NCBI GenBank assembly: GCA_000421325.1 | Contig: ATWQ01000001.1 | Span: forward strand, 146,011 to 210,010 | Direction: 5' to 3' | Length of the DNA stretch: 64,000 bases | From: an alpha proteobacterium SCGC AAA536-K22 | GTDB lineage: Bacteria; Pseudomonadota; Alphaproteobacteria; Puniceispirillales; Marisalimonadaceae | Shown: one piece after another, positions 1-10,495 of the stretch | How the letters are laid out: the number at the start of each line of letters is the position of its first letter | How positions within the stretch are numbered: the stretch's first letter is position 1 | Notes under the pieces: model-generated | The model's input: the letters and a program-made list of their open reading frames with translations, nothing else | Told to the model about the DNA's origin: nothing | The model's database searches: none | Made by a program: the position numbers and the translations under genes

Positions 1-94
1 TGCTGGTAATTTAAATTATTGTGAAACATAAATGTTTATTAAAATTATGCAATAGATAAATATAAATAAATTTAATCATTTAAAGGGGCTTGAA

Positions 95-1024
95 ATGAAT
101 TTTATTGTTTTTCCAGGGCAAGGGTCTCAGAAGATTAGAATGGGTAAAGAATTATCAGATAATTTTATTGAAGCAAAACAAGTTTTTGAAGAAGTAAATG
201 ATGCCCTAAATTTTGATTTAACAAGTGTTATGTGGGAGGGCACAGATGATGAAATATCCTTAACTTCAAACGCACAACCTGCATTGATGGCTTGCAGTAT
301 AGCTACCTTAAGAGTTTTAAATAAAATTACTAATAAAAAACTACCAGATTTAGCAGATTATGTTTGTGGACATTCTCTAGGAGAATATACAGCTATGACT
401 GCTGCAGAAGTTTTTTCTCTACATCAATGTGCAATTTTATTAAGATTAAGAGGTACTGCAATGCAGGAAGCTGTTCCAATTGGGAAAGGTGCAATGGCTG
501 CATTGATAGGTACAAATCTTGAAACAGCAAAAGAAGTTTCAGATAAAGTAAAGTCTTATGGAGTTTGCGATATAGCTAATGATAATTCAGAAGGTCAAGT
601 TGTAATCAGTGGTGATATATTAGCAGTAGAAAATGCTATAAAACTTTCCAAGGATTTTGGTATAAAAAGGGCTGTAATTCTTCCTGTAAGCGCTCCATTT
701 CATTGTCAACTAATGAAACCTGCTCAAACAACGATGGAAAATGCCCTTAACGATTTAATTTTTAAAACTCCTATTGTACCAATTATACCCAATGTGAATG
801 TTTCACCTGAAACTAATCCAGATAAATTAAGGAAAAATTTAATTGATCAAGTTACTGGAACTGTTAGGTGGCGAGAGACTATGAAATTTGCTGACAAACA
901 AGGTGTTAAAAAAGTTATAGAATTAGGAAGTGGAAAAGTTCTTTCAGGCATTGCAAAAAGAATGATTAAAAATGTTGTAACTATTAGCATTGAGAATACA
1001 GAAGATTTTGAAAATTTTTTATAA
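95..1024 (+). CDS. fabD: malonyl-CoA:ACP transacylase
   Basis: FPGQGSQ N-terminus, GHSLGEYTA nucleophile motif; first gene of a fab cluster. Confidence 0.97.
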   Translation: MNFIVFPGQGSQKIRMGKELSDNFIEAKQVFEEVNDALNFDLTSVMWEGTDDEISLTSNAQPALMACSIATLRVLNKITNKKLPDLADYVCGHSLGEYTAMTAAEVFSLHQCAILLRLRGTAMQEAVPIGKGAMAALIGTNLETAKEVSDKVKSYGVCDIANDNSEGQVVISGDILAVENAIKLSKDFGIKRAVILPVSAPFHCQLMKPAQTTMENALNDLIFKTPIVPIIPNVNVSPETNPDKLRKNLIDQVTGTVRWRETMKFADKQGVKKVIELGSGKVLSGIAKRMIKNVVTISIENTEDFENFL

Positions 1025-1042
1025 ATTATAATGGAGATTTAA

Positions 1043-1780
1043 ATGTTTGAATTGTCAGATAAGGTAGCCCTAATAACAGGTGCATCAGGTGGCATTGGTA
1101 TGTCAATAGTAAAAAAAATGAAACAATGTGGAGCAAAATTAATTATTTCAGGGACACGACAAAATGTTCTTAATGATTTAGCCTCAGAATTAGGTAATGA
1201 CGTTAAGACAATAATAACTGACTTAAACGATAAAGATGATGTCCTAAATTTAGCAAAAGAAGCTGAAGCAAGTTTTGGTCATATTGATATATTAATAAAC
1301 AATGCTGGCATTACCGCTGATAACCTTTTTTTAAGAATGAAAGATGACGAATGGGATCAGGTTATTAACGTAAATTTATCAGCACCAATGAGATTAACAA
1401 GGCAAGTAATTAAAGGAATGTTAAAAAGAAGATATGGAAGAGTGATATTTATAAGTTCTGTTGTTGGTTATTCTGGAAATGCAGGCCAAAGTAATTATGC
1501 AGCCTCTAAATCTGCTTTAGTAGGCTTTACTAAATCAATAGCATTAGAAGTTGCTAGTCGAGGAATTACATGTAACCTGATAGCACCAGGATTTATTTCC
1601 ACTCCTATGACTGACAAATTATCTGATGACCAGAAAAAAAATATAGTAGAAAATATTCCAGTTAATCGATTAGGAAAAGTTGATGATATATCAAATGGCT
1701 GTGTTTATTTAGCTAGTGATGAGGCTGGTTTTATAACTGGCACTACTTTACATATTAATGGGGGTATGAGTATGATTTAG
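1043..1780 (+). CDS. fabG: 3-oxoacyl-ACP reductase
   Basis: SDR TGASGGIG, NNAG and YAASKSA motifs; between fabD and acpP. Confidence 0.97.
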   Translation: MFELSDKVALITGASGGIGMSIVKKMKQCGAKLIISGTRQNVLNDLASELGNDVKTIITDLNDKDDVLNLAKEAEASFGHIDILINNAGITADNLFLRMKDDEWDQVINVNLSAPMRLTRQVIKGMLKRRYGRVIFISSVVGYSGNAGQSNYAASKSALVGFTKSIALEVASRGITCNLIAPGFISTPMTDKLSDDQKKNIVENIPVNRLGKVDDISNGCVYLASDEAGFITGTTLHINGGMSMI

Positions 1781-1883
1781 AGTTTTTTTGGCTAACACGA
1801 TAATATGCTTGGCATGAATAAATATTTATGTTACTCGAAACGCATTACAATTAAGTATTTAAATTGAATTGAAGGGGATTTTA

Positions 1884-2117
1884 ATGAGTGATATAGCTGG
1901 TAGAGTTACAAAAATTGTAGTTGAGCATCTTGGAGTTGAAGAAGCTAAGGTAGTAGATAGTGCTAGTTTTATAGATGATTTAGGTGCTGATAGCTTAGAT
2001 ACTGTTGAACTAGTTATGGCTTTTGAAGAAGAGTTTGAGTGCGAAATACCAGACGATGCTGCTGAAAAAATACAGACTGTTAAAGATGCAATAGATTTTA
2101 TATCCTCAAATACTTAA
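1884..2117 (+). CDS. acpP: acyl carrier protein
   Basis: [19 protein letters not shown] phosphopantetheine site; ATG at 1884 after GAAGGGG is a better start than the TTG at 1869. Confidence 0.97.
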   Translation: MSDIAGRVTKIVVEHLGVEEAKVVDSASFIDDLGADSLDTVELVMAFEEEFECEIPDDAAEKIQTVKDAIDFISSNT

Positions 2118-2158
2118 TATAATTAAACTTTTACTCGATTAAATATTAGGAGTTTTTT

Positions 2159-3427
2159 ATGCGTCGAGTTGTTGTTACTGGATTAGGTTTATTAACACCT
2201 CTGGGTGTCGGTGTTGAGCTTAACTGGAGAAGACTGATTTCGGGTTCAGTTGGCATAAATAAAATTAATGATTTTGAAGTATCAGACCTGCCTTGTAAAA
2301 TAGCTGGACAAATTCCAACTATAAACGATGATAAAAATGGTGGATTAGATTTATATAATTGGATTGAACCAAGAGAATACAAACGTATTGATAGGTTTAT
2401 AGCTTACGGAATAATATCAGCTGTCCAGGCAGTAGATGATTCTGGTTGGACACCAAAAACTGAAAATGAAAAACAAAGAACAGGAGTAATTCTAGGTTCA
2501 GGTATTGGAGGTCTTGAAACTATAGCTAAAACTACTGAATTACTTAATTCAAAAGGACCTAGAAAAGTAAGCCCATTTTTTATACCTTCTGCGCTTATAA
2601 ATTTATTATCTGGTCAAGTAAGCATAAGGTATGGTTTTAAAGGTCCAAACCATTCTGTTGTAACAGCCTGCTCAACTGGTGCTCATGCTATTGGAGATGC
2701 AGCTAGAATTATAAGATATGGTGATGCAGATGTGATGGTTGCAGGAGGAGCTGAAGCTGCTTGTTGCCGCATTGGTATGGCAGGGTTTGCTGCAGCTAGA
2801 GCCTTAAGTACTAATTTTAATAATGACCCAGAATCCAGTTCCAGACCTTGGGATCAAGATAGAGATGGTTTTGTTATGGGTGAAGGTTCTGGTGTAATTA
2901 TTCTAGAAGAAAGAGAACACGCCATTGCTAGAGGTGCCAAAATATATGCGGAAATAAAGGGTTATGGCTTGTCAGGAGATGCTCATCATATTACTGCACC
3001 CGCTGAAAATGGCGATGGAGGTTTCAGGGCTATGCAATCTGCTTTAAAAGACGCAAACATTAATAGTTCAGATATTGATTATGTAAATGCTCATGGAACA
3101 TCAACTCCACTTGGAGATGTAATTGAATTAAAAGCTATTGATAGATTACTTAACCATAAAATAGAAAATACAAGCGTCAGCTCCACTAAATCAGCAACTG
3201 GCCATCTTTTAGGTGCGGCTGGTGCAATTGAGGCTATATACTCGATATTATCAATTAAAAATCAAATTGTACCTCCAACTAATAATTTGATAACTCCTGA
3301 CAAAGAAGCATTAGGATTTGATTTAGTTCCAATCAAATCAAAAAAAAGAAATGTTAAAAACGTACTTTCAAACTCATTTGGATTTGGTGGAACAAATGCT
3401 AGCCTAGTAATCAGTTGTCCAGATTAA
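2159..3427 (+). CDS. fabF: beta-ketoacyl-ACP synthase II
   Basis: VVTGLGLLTPLG, VTACSTGAHAIGDA, NAHGTSTPLGD, NSFGFGGTNAS. Confidence 0.97.
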   Translation: MRRVVVTGLGLLTPLGVGVELNWRRLISGSVGINKINDFEVSDLPCKIAGQIPTINDDKNGGLDLYNWIEPREYKRIDRFIAYGIISAVQAVDDSGWTPKTENEKQRTGVILGSGIGGLETIAKTTELLNSKGPRKVSPFFIPSALINLLSGQVSIRYGFKGPNHSVVTACSTGAHAIGDAARIIRYGDADVMVAGGAEAACCRIGMAGFAAARALSTNFNNDPESSSRPWDQDRDGFVMGEGSGVIILEEREHAIARGAKIYAEIKGYGLSGDAHHITAPAENGDGGFRAMQSALKDANINSSDIDYVNAHGTSTPLGDVIELKAIDRLLNHKIENTSVSSTKSATGHLLGAAGAIEAIYSILSIKNQIVPPTNNLITPDKEALGFDLVPIKSKKRNVKNVLSNSFGFGGTNASLVISCPD

Positions 3428-4380
3428 TATTAAAAAACAAACTTTTCCTTTTAATATTTTTTATAATTTTTTTGATTTTTACTAGTTACTACTATATTGA
3501 CTATAAAAAAAAACTACAAATAGTGCCTAAAAATACTTATTTTTTATTAGAAAAAAATACAAACCAAAAAAAAATTATAAAACAACTTCAGCTTAACGAT
3601 ATTTTTATTCAGTATGTTGATTGGAGAATTATATCATTAATACGTAAAGATATTTTTATTCCTAAAGCTGGTGAGTACTTAATTCCTAAAAACTCAAGCA
3701 TACAAGATATTCAAAACATTTTTCAGAATGAAAAAACAATTACAAGGATTTTTAAACTTGTTGAAGGAACAACGAAAAAAAATTTAAAAAAAAGCTTACT
3801 TGAAAATCGATATTTGTCGGGAGAAATAAAACTTTTAAAAGAAGGGATATATAAACCAGACACGTATTATTTTAAATATGGGTATTCTAGAAATAAATTA
3901 TTAGAACGTATGAAGTTAGCTCAAGATAAAATTCTAGAAAATGTTTGGAAAAATAAACCTAAAAACTTTATTTTAAAAAATAAAAAAGATTTCCTGATCT
4001 TAGCATCAATAGTTCAAAGTGAAACAAGTGATTTGAACGATAGTAGATTAGTAGCAAGTGTTTTTATTAATAGGCTTAAAAATAATATGAAACTTCAGTC
4101 TGATGTTACATTAGCATATGGTTTTAATGTTAATGGTCAAAAAATTACCAAAAATATGTTAAAATCAGATAACCCTTTTAATACGTATTTTTATAAAGGT
4201 TTACCTCCAACTCCCATATCATATCCTGGTGAAAATGCTTTAAAATCCTTAAAGTATCTAAAAAAAACAAATTATTTTTATTTCGTAAGTGATGGAAAAG
4301 GAGGTCATAGATTTTCTCAAACATATAGTTTACATAGAAAAAATATTAAGCTATGGAAAGATTATATCAATAAGGAATAA
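3415..4380 (+). CDS. mltG: endolytic murein transglycosylase (YceG/MltG)
   Basis: N-terminal TM segment, LASIVQSETSD, PTPISYPGENAL; follows fabF; TTG start overlaps fabF by 13 nt. Confidence 0.9.
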   Translation: MSRLILKNKLFLLIFFIIFLIFTSYYYIDYKKKLQIVPKNTYFLLEKNTNQKKIIKQLQLNDIFIQYVDWRIISLIRKDIFIPKAGEYLIPKNSSIQDIQNIFQNEKTITRIFKLVEGTTKKNLKKSLLENRYLSGEIKLLKEGIYKPDTYYFKYGYSRNKLLERMKLAQDKILENVWKNKPKNFILKNKKDFLILASIVQSETSDLNDSRLVASVFINRLKNNMKLQSDVTLAYGFNVNGQKITKNMLKSDNPFNTYFYKGLPPTPISYPGENALKSLKYLKKTNYFYFVSDGKGGHRFSQTYSLHRKNIKLWKDYINKE

Positions 4381-4382
4381 TA

Positions 4383-5006
4383 ATGAATAATAACACTCGA
4401 AAAGGTCTTGTATTAGTAATTTCTTCTCCTTCTGGGGCTGGTAAAACAACTATATGTAAAAAAATAATTCAAGAGGTTGATGGAATTGATCTTTCAGTTT
4501 CCGTAACTACACGTAAAATAAGAAAAGACGAAATTGAAGGGAAAGATTATTTTTTTACAAATGACTCAGAATTTGAAACGTTGGTTAGAAATGATGAGTT
4601 TTTAGAACATGCCAATGTTTTTGGTTTTTCATATGGAACTCCAAAAAAAGAAGTTATTTCAAAAATTGAAAAAGGAATTGATATTATAGTAGATATAGAT
4701 TGGCAAGGTACAAGACAGATTCAAAATCATATACCGAATGATATTGTAAAAGTCTTTATTTTACCTCCATCTATCAAAGAGCTTGAGAACAGACTTGGCA
4801 ATAGAGCAAGTGAAGATAAAAAAAATTTTCTAAAAAGAATGTCTGAAGCTAGAAAAGAAATAAGTCACTATTTAGAATATGATTTTGTTATAATAAACAA
4901 GGAAATTAATTTGGCTGTAAGCCAAATTAAATCAATTTTAATTTCGGAAAGACTACGAAGATATAGATATTTAAACTTAAAGAATATTGTCGAAAAGCTT
5001 AAATAA
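4383..5006 (+). CDS. gmk: guanylate kinase
   Basis: ISSPSGAGKTT P-loop, SVTTRKIRKDEIEGKDYFF. Confidence 0.97.
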   Translation: MNNNTRKGLVLVISSPSGAGKTTICKKIIQEVDGIDLSVSVTTRKIRKDEIEGKDYFFTNDSEFETLVRNDEFLEHANVFGFSYGTPKKEVISKIEKGIDIIVDIDWQGTRQIQNHIPNDIVKVFILPPSIKELENRLGNRASEDKKNFLKRMSEARKEISHYLEYDFVIINKEINLAVSQIKSILISERLRRYRYLNLKNIVEKLK

Positions 5007-5010
5007 ATTT

Positions 5011-5841
5011 TCACTTTTGTTCGAATGATTTTTTGGCTATTTTACAAAAATCTATAACAGTTAAATTCTCTGGCCTTAAATTTGGTGAAATACCCAGTTC
5101 TTTTAAAATTGTTTGTCCATTTATAGTTTTCAAACTAGTTTTAAGCATTTTTCTTCTTTGGCTGAAGGCCATATGCGTTATTTTTTCAACAGATTCGAAA
5201 GATACATCATATAGAGGTTTACTTAATGGTTTTAATTGTATCACGCTCGATTTAACCTTAGGTTTAGGAATAAAAGCGTCACTTGGAATATCAAACATTT
5301 TTTTACTTTTTGTTAACCAATTTGTTAAAATTGACAATCTACCATAGTTTTTAGATCCAGGTTTTGCAATTATTCTATCGGCAACTTCTTTTTGAAACAT
5401 TAAAGTAAGCAAATCAAAATGATGAATATGTTTCAACCATGAAGTCAACATTTTAGTTCCTGTATTATAAGGAAGATTAGCTATCACTTGCCTAGGAGAG
5501 TTACCTAACTCCCAAATAGGATAATGAAGAGCATCATCAGTGATTATAATAAGTTTATCTTTATATATTTTTTTCACATCGGTTAACATTTTTTCTGATT
5601 GTTTATCTTTGTCAATAGTATAAAGAATAGTTGGATTTTTTTTTAAAATTGATCTGGTCAAACTCCCAGGACCTGGACCAATTTCAATTACGGTTCGAGC
5701 GATAGGTTCAGAATTTCTAACAATTTTATCAGTTAAGTTTAGATCAAATAGAAAATTTTGACCTAAGGATTTATTAATTTTAACATTATTTTTTTTCAGA
5801 GTTTCCTTGATAGTAGGCAATTCTGTATTCTTATTATCCAT
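5011..5841 (-). CDS. rsmA: 16S rRNA dimethyladenosine transferase
   Basis: KSLGQNFLFD, EIGPGPGSLT, ANLPYN motifs. Confidence 0.96.
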   Translation of the reverse strand: MDNKNTELPTIKETLKKNNVKINKSLGQNFLFDLNLTDKIVRNSEPIARTVIEIGPGPGSLTRSILKKNPTILYTIDKDKQSEKMLTDVKKIYKDKLIIITDDALHYPIWELGNSPRQVIANLPYNTGTKMLTSWLKHIHHFDLLTLMFQKEVADRIIAKPGSKNYGRLSILTNWLTKSKKMFDIPSDAFIPKPKVKSSVIQLKPLSKPLYDVSFESVEKITHMAFSQRRKMLKTSLKTINGQTILKELGISPNLRPENLTVIDFCKIAKKSFEQK

Positions 5842-6847
5842 CTTGCTTATTTATACTCATTTGATAAGCAAGATTAATTGCTGCTATTAAACTATCGGGA
5901 TTAGCAATGTTTTTGCCAGCAATATCAAATGCAGTTCCATGGTCAGGTGAAGTTCTAATGAAATCTAATCCCAAAGTTACGTTAACACCATTAAAAAAAT
6001 CTAATGTTTTAATTGGAATAAGAGCTTGATCGTGATACATACAAATAGCTACATCATAATCTTTTCTTTTTTTTGACGAAAAAGCTGTATCAGCAGAAAC
6101 GGGCCCCTCTAAAAAACAATCATTTTTTTTTTTGGCTTTATTAATCGCAGGAATAATTATTTTCTTTTCTTCATTTCCAATATCTCCGTTTTCACCTGCA
6201 TGAGGGTTTAATCCTGTAACGAGTATTCTAGGTTTAGAAATATTAAATAAAGAAATTAAGCTTTCTTTTGCAATATTTATTGAATGTTCAATTCGACTTT
6301 TTGTTATAAGTTTTGAAATATTTTTTATAGGAACATGAATTGTCAATGGAATTGTTTTTAGGCCATTAGTAACTAGCATCATGACAGGAATTTTTTTGTA
6401 TTGGGAAAGTGATGCAAGAAAATCTGTATGCCCTTGAAAGTTAAACCCAGATTGATACATAATCTCTTTATTTATAGGATTTGTTACAATCGCAGAAGCT
6501 ATACTATTCATTTTAATTCGAACACAATCAACAATTGATTTTTTTATAAAAGAAGCATATTTGGTATTTGGTTTCCCAAAAAATATTTCTTCAAATAAAT
6601 TTATAGGAATAATATTTAAATTATTCTCCTTGTAGTCAGAAAAATTCACTTTATCCTTAATTTCATTCAATTTGATGTTGCTATTAATATTCTTTTTACA
6701 ATCTTCAATTAGATTTAAGCTACTTATAACTATAGGTCTTATGTTTTTAATAATTTTGGAGTTTTCTATTGCTTTAATTGTAATTTCACTTGAAATACTA
6801 GCGGGATCACCTGCAGATATTAGGATAACTTTTTTTAAAGAATTCAT
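5834..6847 (-). CDS. pdxA: 4-hydroxythreonine-4-phosphate dehydrogenase
   Basis: SAGDPASIS, GHTDFLA, GLNPHAGENG, MYHDQALIPIK, RTSPDHGTAFDIAG. Confidence 0.96.
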   Translation of the reverse strand: MNSLKKVILISAGDPASISSEITIKAIENSKIIKNIRPIVISSLNLIEDCKKNINSNIKLNEIKDKVNFSDYKENNLNIIPINLFEEIFFGKPNTKYASFIKKSIVDCVRIKMNSIASAIVTNPINKEIMYQSGFNFQGHTDFLASLSQYKKIPVMMLVTNGLKTIPLTIHVPIKNISKLITKSRIEHSINIAKESLISLFNISKPRILVTGLNPHAGENGDIGNEEKKIIIPAINKAKKKNDCFLEGPVSADTAFSSKKRKDYDVAICMYHDQALIPIKTLDFFNGVNVTLGLDFIRTSPDHGTAFDIAGKNIANPDSLIAAINLAYQMSINKQDG

Positions 6848-6858
6848 ATAAATATTTA

Positions 6859-8133
6859 TTAACTATTTAATTTTTTGATACTGGTTATATTTGCTTCCTT
6901 ATAAAGACGTTTTAATAGTCTTTCACTGAAAATCAAATAATGTTTTTGCATTATTTTATTTTTTTTCTGCAAGAGTGATGCTTTTTCTAACTTTGTATTT
7001 TTGGTGTCACATAAAATATATGTATATCCATAATTACCAATAAATATTGGTTGTGATATTTTATATAATTCAATCTTCTTAATAAGATTTTGTATCCTTG
7101 AACTTAAATCTGCTATTCTTGAATGTAAAATATTTAAGCTAAGTTTGTTATTTTTTTGTTTTTTTATAATACCTAAATTTTCACAACCTTTTTGGCCATC
7201 TAATATACTTTCAAGTCTTTCATTTGTTTTGTTAAAAGCCTCATCTTTTTTTTGAAAATTTATTGGGAATTTTATTTGAGCAACGATGACATTCATTTCA
7301 TTTTTGCTTAATTTTCCATTAAATCTTTTAGCTAATACTTTAATGATCTTTATTTTATCGTTGGTTGGAAAACTGATAATATCACCTTCATTCAATTTAA
7401 TCTGTTTTGATTTTATATAATTAGGCAAATTTTCATAATTTTTCCATCCAACTTTACCTCTTAACTTGGCTGAACTACTTATAGAAATTTGTTTTGCTAA
7501 ATCTAAAAAGTTTACACCATTATTTAAAGCAGATTTAATTTTGGTTAATAAGATCTTATTATTTTTTTTACTGATTACAATTTCTGCTAAATCGTAGAGA
7601 TCTTCAGTCGTTCTGTTTTTTTTTTCTTTAAGATTGTTTTCAATTTGTTTGTCTAAAGTAATCAATTGTTTCTTAAATTTATTTTTTAAGACAATACTCC
7701 AAATTAATTGAGAATTATATTTGTCTAACAAAGCTGTTTTTGGTAATAATAGCTTATTTAGAAATTTATTTAATGTTACTTCTGAATTGTTAAATTCATT
7801 TAAAAGTAGTTGGTTAGCTTTCGGGGAAACTATTTTTATTATGTTTTTATTAATTTTAAGTCCAGCAGATAAAATTATTTTATCGTTAATTAGAGAATTT
7901 AATGATTGGTTGTAATATGATTCGAGTTTTTTGGAGTCACTTTTATTTTCAATAGAAAATGAAAGTAATTTTGCACGATTGACTACATCATTTTTCGTAA
8001 TAGGTATTTTATTAACAGTTGTTAGTATATAGTTTTCACTACAAAAAGCGCTGTTAGCAATAATATTATAAACAAAAATATTTATAAATATTAATAATCT
8101 AAAGTTTAAACAATTTTTAATAATTCTATTCAC
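6859..8133 (-). CDS. surA: SurA-like periplasmic peptidyl-prolyl isomerase/chaperone
   Basis: signal-like N-terminus, 'VNKIPITKNDVVNRAKLL' SurA N-domain, parvulin-like segment; adjacent to pdxA. Confidence 0.85.
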   Translation of the reverse strand: MNRIIKNCLNFRLLIFINIFVYNIIANSAFCSENYILTTVNKIPITKNDVVNRAKLLSFSIENKSDSKKLESYYNQSLNSLINDKIILSAGLKINKNIIKIVSPKANQLLLNEFNNSEVTLNKFLNKLLLPKTALLDKYNSQLIWSIVLKNKFKKQLITLDKQIENNLKEKKNRTTEDLYDLAEIVISKKNNKILLTKIKSALNNGVNFLDLAKQISISSSAKLRGKVGWKNYENLPNYIKSKQIKLNEGDIISFPTNDKIKIIKVLAKRFNGKLSKNEMNVIVAQIKFPINFQKKDEAFNKTNERLESILDGQKGCENLGIIKKQKNNKLSLNILHSRIADLSSRIQNLIKKIELYKISQPIFIGNYGYTYILCDTKNTKLEKASLLQKKNKIMQKHYLIFSERLLKRLYKEANITSIKKLNS

Positions 8134-8147
8134 TGTAAACCCTTTTT

Positions 8148-9284
8148 TTATTGTCTTTTACCTTCGTCTATATCACTTGTTAAATAACAACCTGCGAACA
8201 ATCCAATTAAAGTAGGACCAAATCCAGATAGTAATGCTGGCAGTTTCTCTGAAGAGCCCAATGCAAAAATAAAATCTCCAATAAAATATAAACTAAAACC
8301 AACAACTAACGAGAGTGAAACAATACCAAGCTCAATTTTTCTTTCATTACTCCTTAACATCAAGGAAGCTGAAAGTAAAATCATTGATATAATCAAAAAT
8401 GGTTGGCAAATTAATTTAAAAAAATATAACAAATGCTTAGAAGTGTTTAGACCATATTGTTGCATTTGCTTTAGATAAATTGGAAAATCTAATAGATATA
8501 TATTTTCAGGTTCTATAGTTGTGACATTTAGATTGCTTTGATTAGATTTTATGAAAAAAGAGAGTTGATTTAGTATTTGTAATTCTGAGTTGTTTTTCGT
8601 TAATCGTACTTCAAAAAGGTTCAGTTTATTTTTAGAAAATACAGCTCGTCTTGCAGAGATTCTTTTTTTAAAAACTTGATCTTGATCATAAACAAATATA
8701 TTTACATCGAACAAAGTATTTAAATCTTCATTTATTTTACCAGCATTTATCAGTAAATATGATTTTTTAGAAATTTGTTTGATCCAGAACCCTTTTGTGT
8801 CAAATGAAAATGTTTTTAAATTCTTCTGACCAAAAAAAATAGTCTGTAAACTTTCATATTTTTTGTTCAACAAAGCTGTAAAGGGATTTAAAACTATTAC
8901 GGAAACAAGTCCTATTAAAAAAAAAGAAATTAATATTGGAGAAAGTATTGTCCACAGAGATATTCCGGATGTTTTTGAAACTATATAGTAGTTTTTTTTT
9001 CTCCATTGATTAAAGCAAGATATTGATCCAATTAGAACGGCAAAAGGTAAAATTTTTTGGATATTTCCAGAAATTTTTAATAAGGCCATAACTAATATGT
9101 CAAAGATATCAGCCTCAACTAGATGATCAACACCTACTTTGTTTGAGGAACGTCTAAATAGTTCAATAATGTCTATAAAAAATATCAATATCATCAATGA
9201 AAACAATGCTAACAAAAAATATTTAAATATGTCTTTTGTAAAATATTTATAAAGAATTAAAGGATGATTATTAGTTTTTATCAT
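8148..9284 (-). CDS. lptG: LPS export ABC transporter permease LptG
   Basis: YjgP/YjgQ-type permease with TM segments; paired with LptF-like gene. Confidence 0.88.
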   Translation of the reverse strand: MIKTNNHPLILYKYFTKDIFKYFLLALFSLMILIFFIDIIELFRRSSNKVGVDHLVEADIFDILVMALLKISGNIQKILPFAVLIGSISCFNQWRKKNYYIVSKTSGISLWTILSPILISFFLIGLVSVIVLNPFTALLNKKYESLQTIFFGQKNLKTFSFDTKGFWIKQISKKSYLLINAGKINEDLNTLFDVNIFVYDQDQVFKKRISARRAVFSKNKLNLFEVRLTKNNSELQILNQLSFFIKSNQSNLNVTTIEPENIYLLDFPIYLKQMQQYGLNTSKHLLYFFKLICQPFLIISMILLSASLMLRSNERKIELGIVSLSLVVGFSLYFIGDFIFALGSSEKLPALLSGFGPTLIGLFAGCYLTSDIDEGKRQ

Positions 9285-9298
9285 TCAATATCAACGTG

Positions 9299-10390
9299 TT
9301 AATAAAATGGACTTTTGTGTGTGTTTTCTCTTGTATACAAAAAAATAAAACATACAATTAAAATAGATATCGGAAATAAATACATAAATGGTACAAAAAA
9401 AGTGTCACTGTGTACTGCATTTTTTAAAATTATAACTAAACTTTGAAGTACAAAAACTATTCCAATTGTCATAGTTTTCTTATATGTAATTAATATTCTT
9501 GAATATTGTTCTTTGAGTATAGTTAACATAACTATTAAGGTGAAAATAATTGGCATAAATACAATAGTGTTTCTAGTATGAGCTTCTGCTAAGAATTTAC
9601 CACGTTTGCTCAGATTTTTTTCTGCTTTCTGTATCAATTCAAAAAAACTATACTCGTTATATTCCACAACTCTTGTAGCAACTAATTTTTTTTTATCTTT
9701 TTGTATTGTTATATTATAATTATCAAAATTTAAGACTGTTGAACGACCTTTTTTATCGGTTGATATTCTAGTTCCTTCAATCATCATTAAATTAATAGCT
9801 TCACCAACATTCAAATTACCTCTTTTCGAAAAATATTCTACTAGGTATAGATTATCAGTTCGATCTTGAATAAATATTTCCTCTAAATTATTATTATTTT
9901 TTAACTTTCCTATAAATATTGTTTGGGTTTTGTTAATATCTATAAAAATATTGTCTCTTAAAATAAATTCTTGATTACTATTTCTAATTTCATTTTGTAA
10001 TTTTTTAAAATTTCTATATGTTTCGGGAAGAATAAAATGTGATATTATAAACAATATTAATGAACATACCAAAGCTACTAAAAGAGCAGGTTTACTAATT
10101 TTCAAAGGACTAAAACCAGCTGATTTCATTACTATAATTTCTTTATCATTTTGAAGTCTCAAATAAGAGATCATACAACCAGCGAAAGTACCAAGTGGCA
10201 AAGCTATTAATAACCAGCTTGGTAAGCTGTAAACAGATAAGATAAAGAAATCAGCAAGATTAGCTCCTTTCTCAATTATTAATTTTATACTTTTGAAAGA
10301 TTGACTTAACCAAATAACTCCTAAAAAAACACATGTTGAAAGAAAAACACTTTTTGATGTTTGTCGAAATATATAGCTTGTTAAAATCAT
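9299..10390 (-). CDS. lptF: LPS export ABC transporter permease LptF
   Basis: YjgP/YjgQ-type permease; adjacent to lptG and divergent from pepA. Confidence 0.88.
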   Translation of the reverse strand: MILTSYIFRQTSKSVFLSTCVFLGVIWLSQSFKSIKLIIEKGANLADFFILSVYSLPSWLLIALPLGTFAGCMISYLRLQNDKEIIVMKSAGFSPLKISKPALLVALVCSLILFIISHFILPETYRNFKKLQNEIRNSNQEFILRDNIFIDINKTQTIFIGKLKNNNNLEEIFIQDRTDNLYLVEYFSKRGNLNVGEAINLMMIEGTRISTDKKGRSTVLNFDNYNITIQKDKKKLVATRVVEYNEYSFFELIQKAEKNLSKRGKFLAEAHTRNTIVFMPIIFTLIVMLTILKEQYSRILITYKKTMTIGIVFVLQSLVIILKNAVHSDTFFVPFMYLFPISILIVCFIFLYTRENTHKSPFY

Positions 10391-10495
10391 AAAAAAATAT
10401 TATCAGAAAAGTTAAAATTAACTATTTTAAAATATCACATTATTATACCTTATGTGGATATATACAATAATACTAATTAGATTAAAGGAAAAAAT

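Noticed and set aside
2146-2382. Antisense ORF inside fabF (78 aa)
   Set aside because: Shadow ORF of a strongly supported gene; no recognisable motif.
5033-5347. 104-aa plus-strand ORF within rsmA
   Set aside because: Antisense shadow of rsmA; low-complexity hydrophobic translation.
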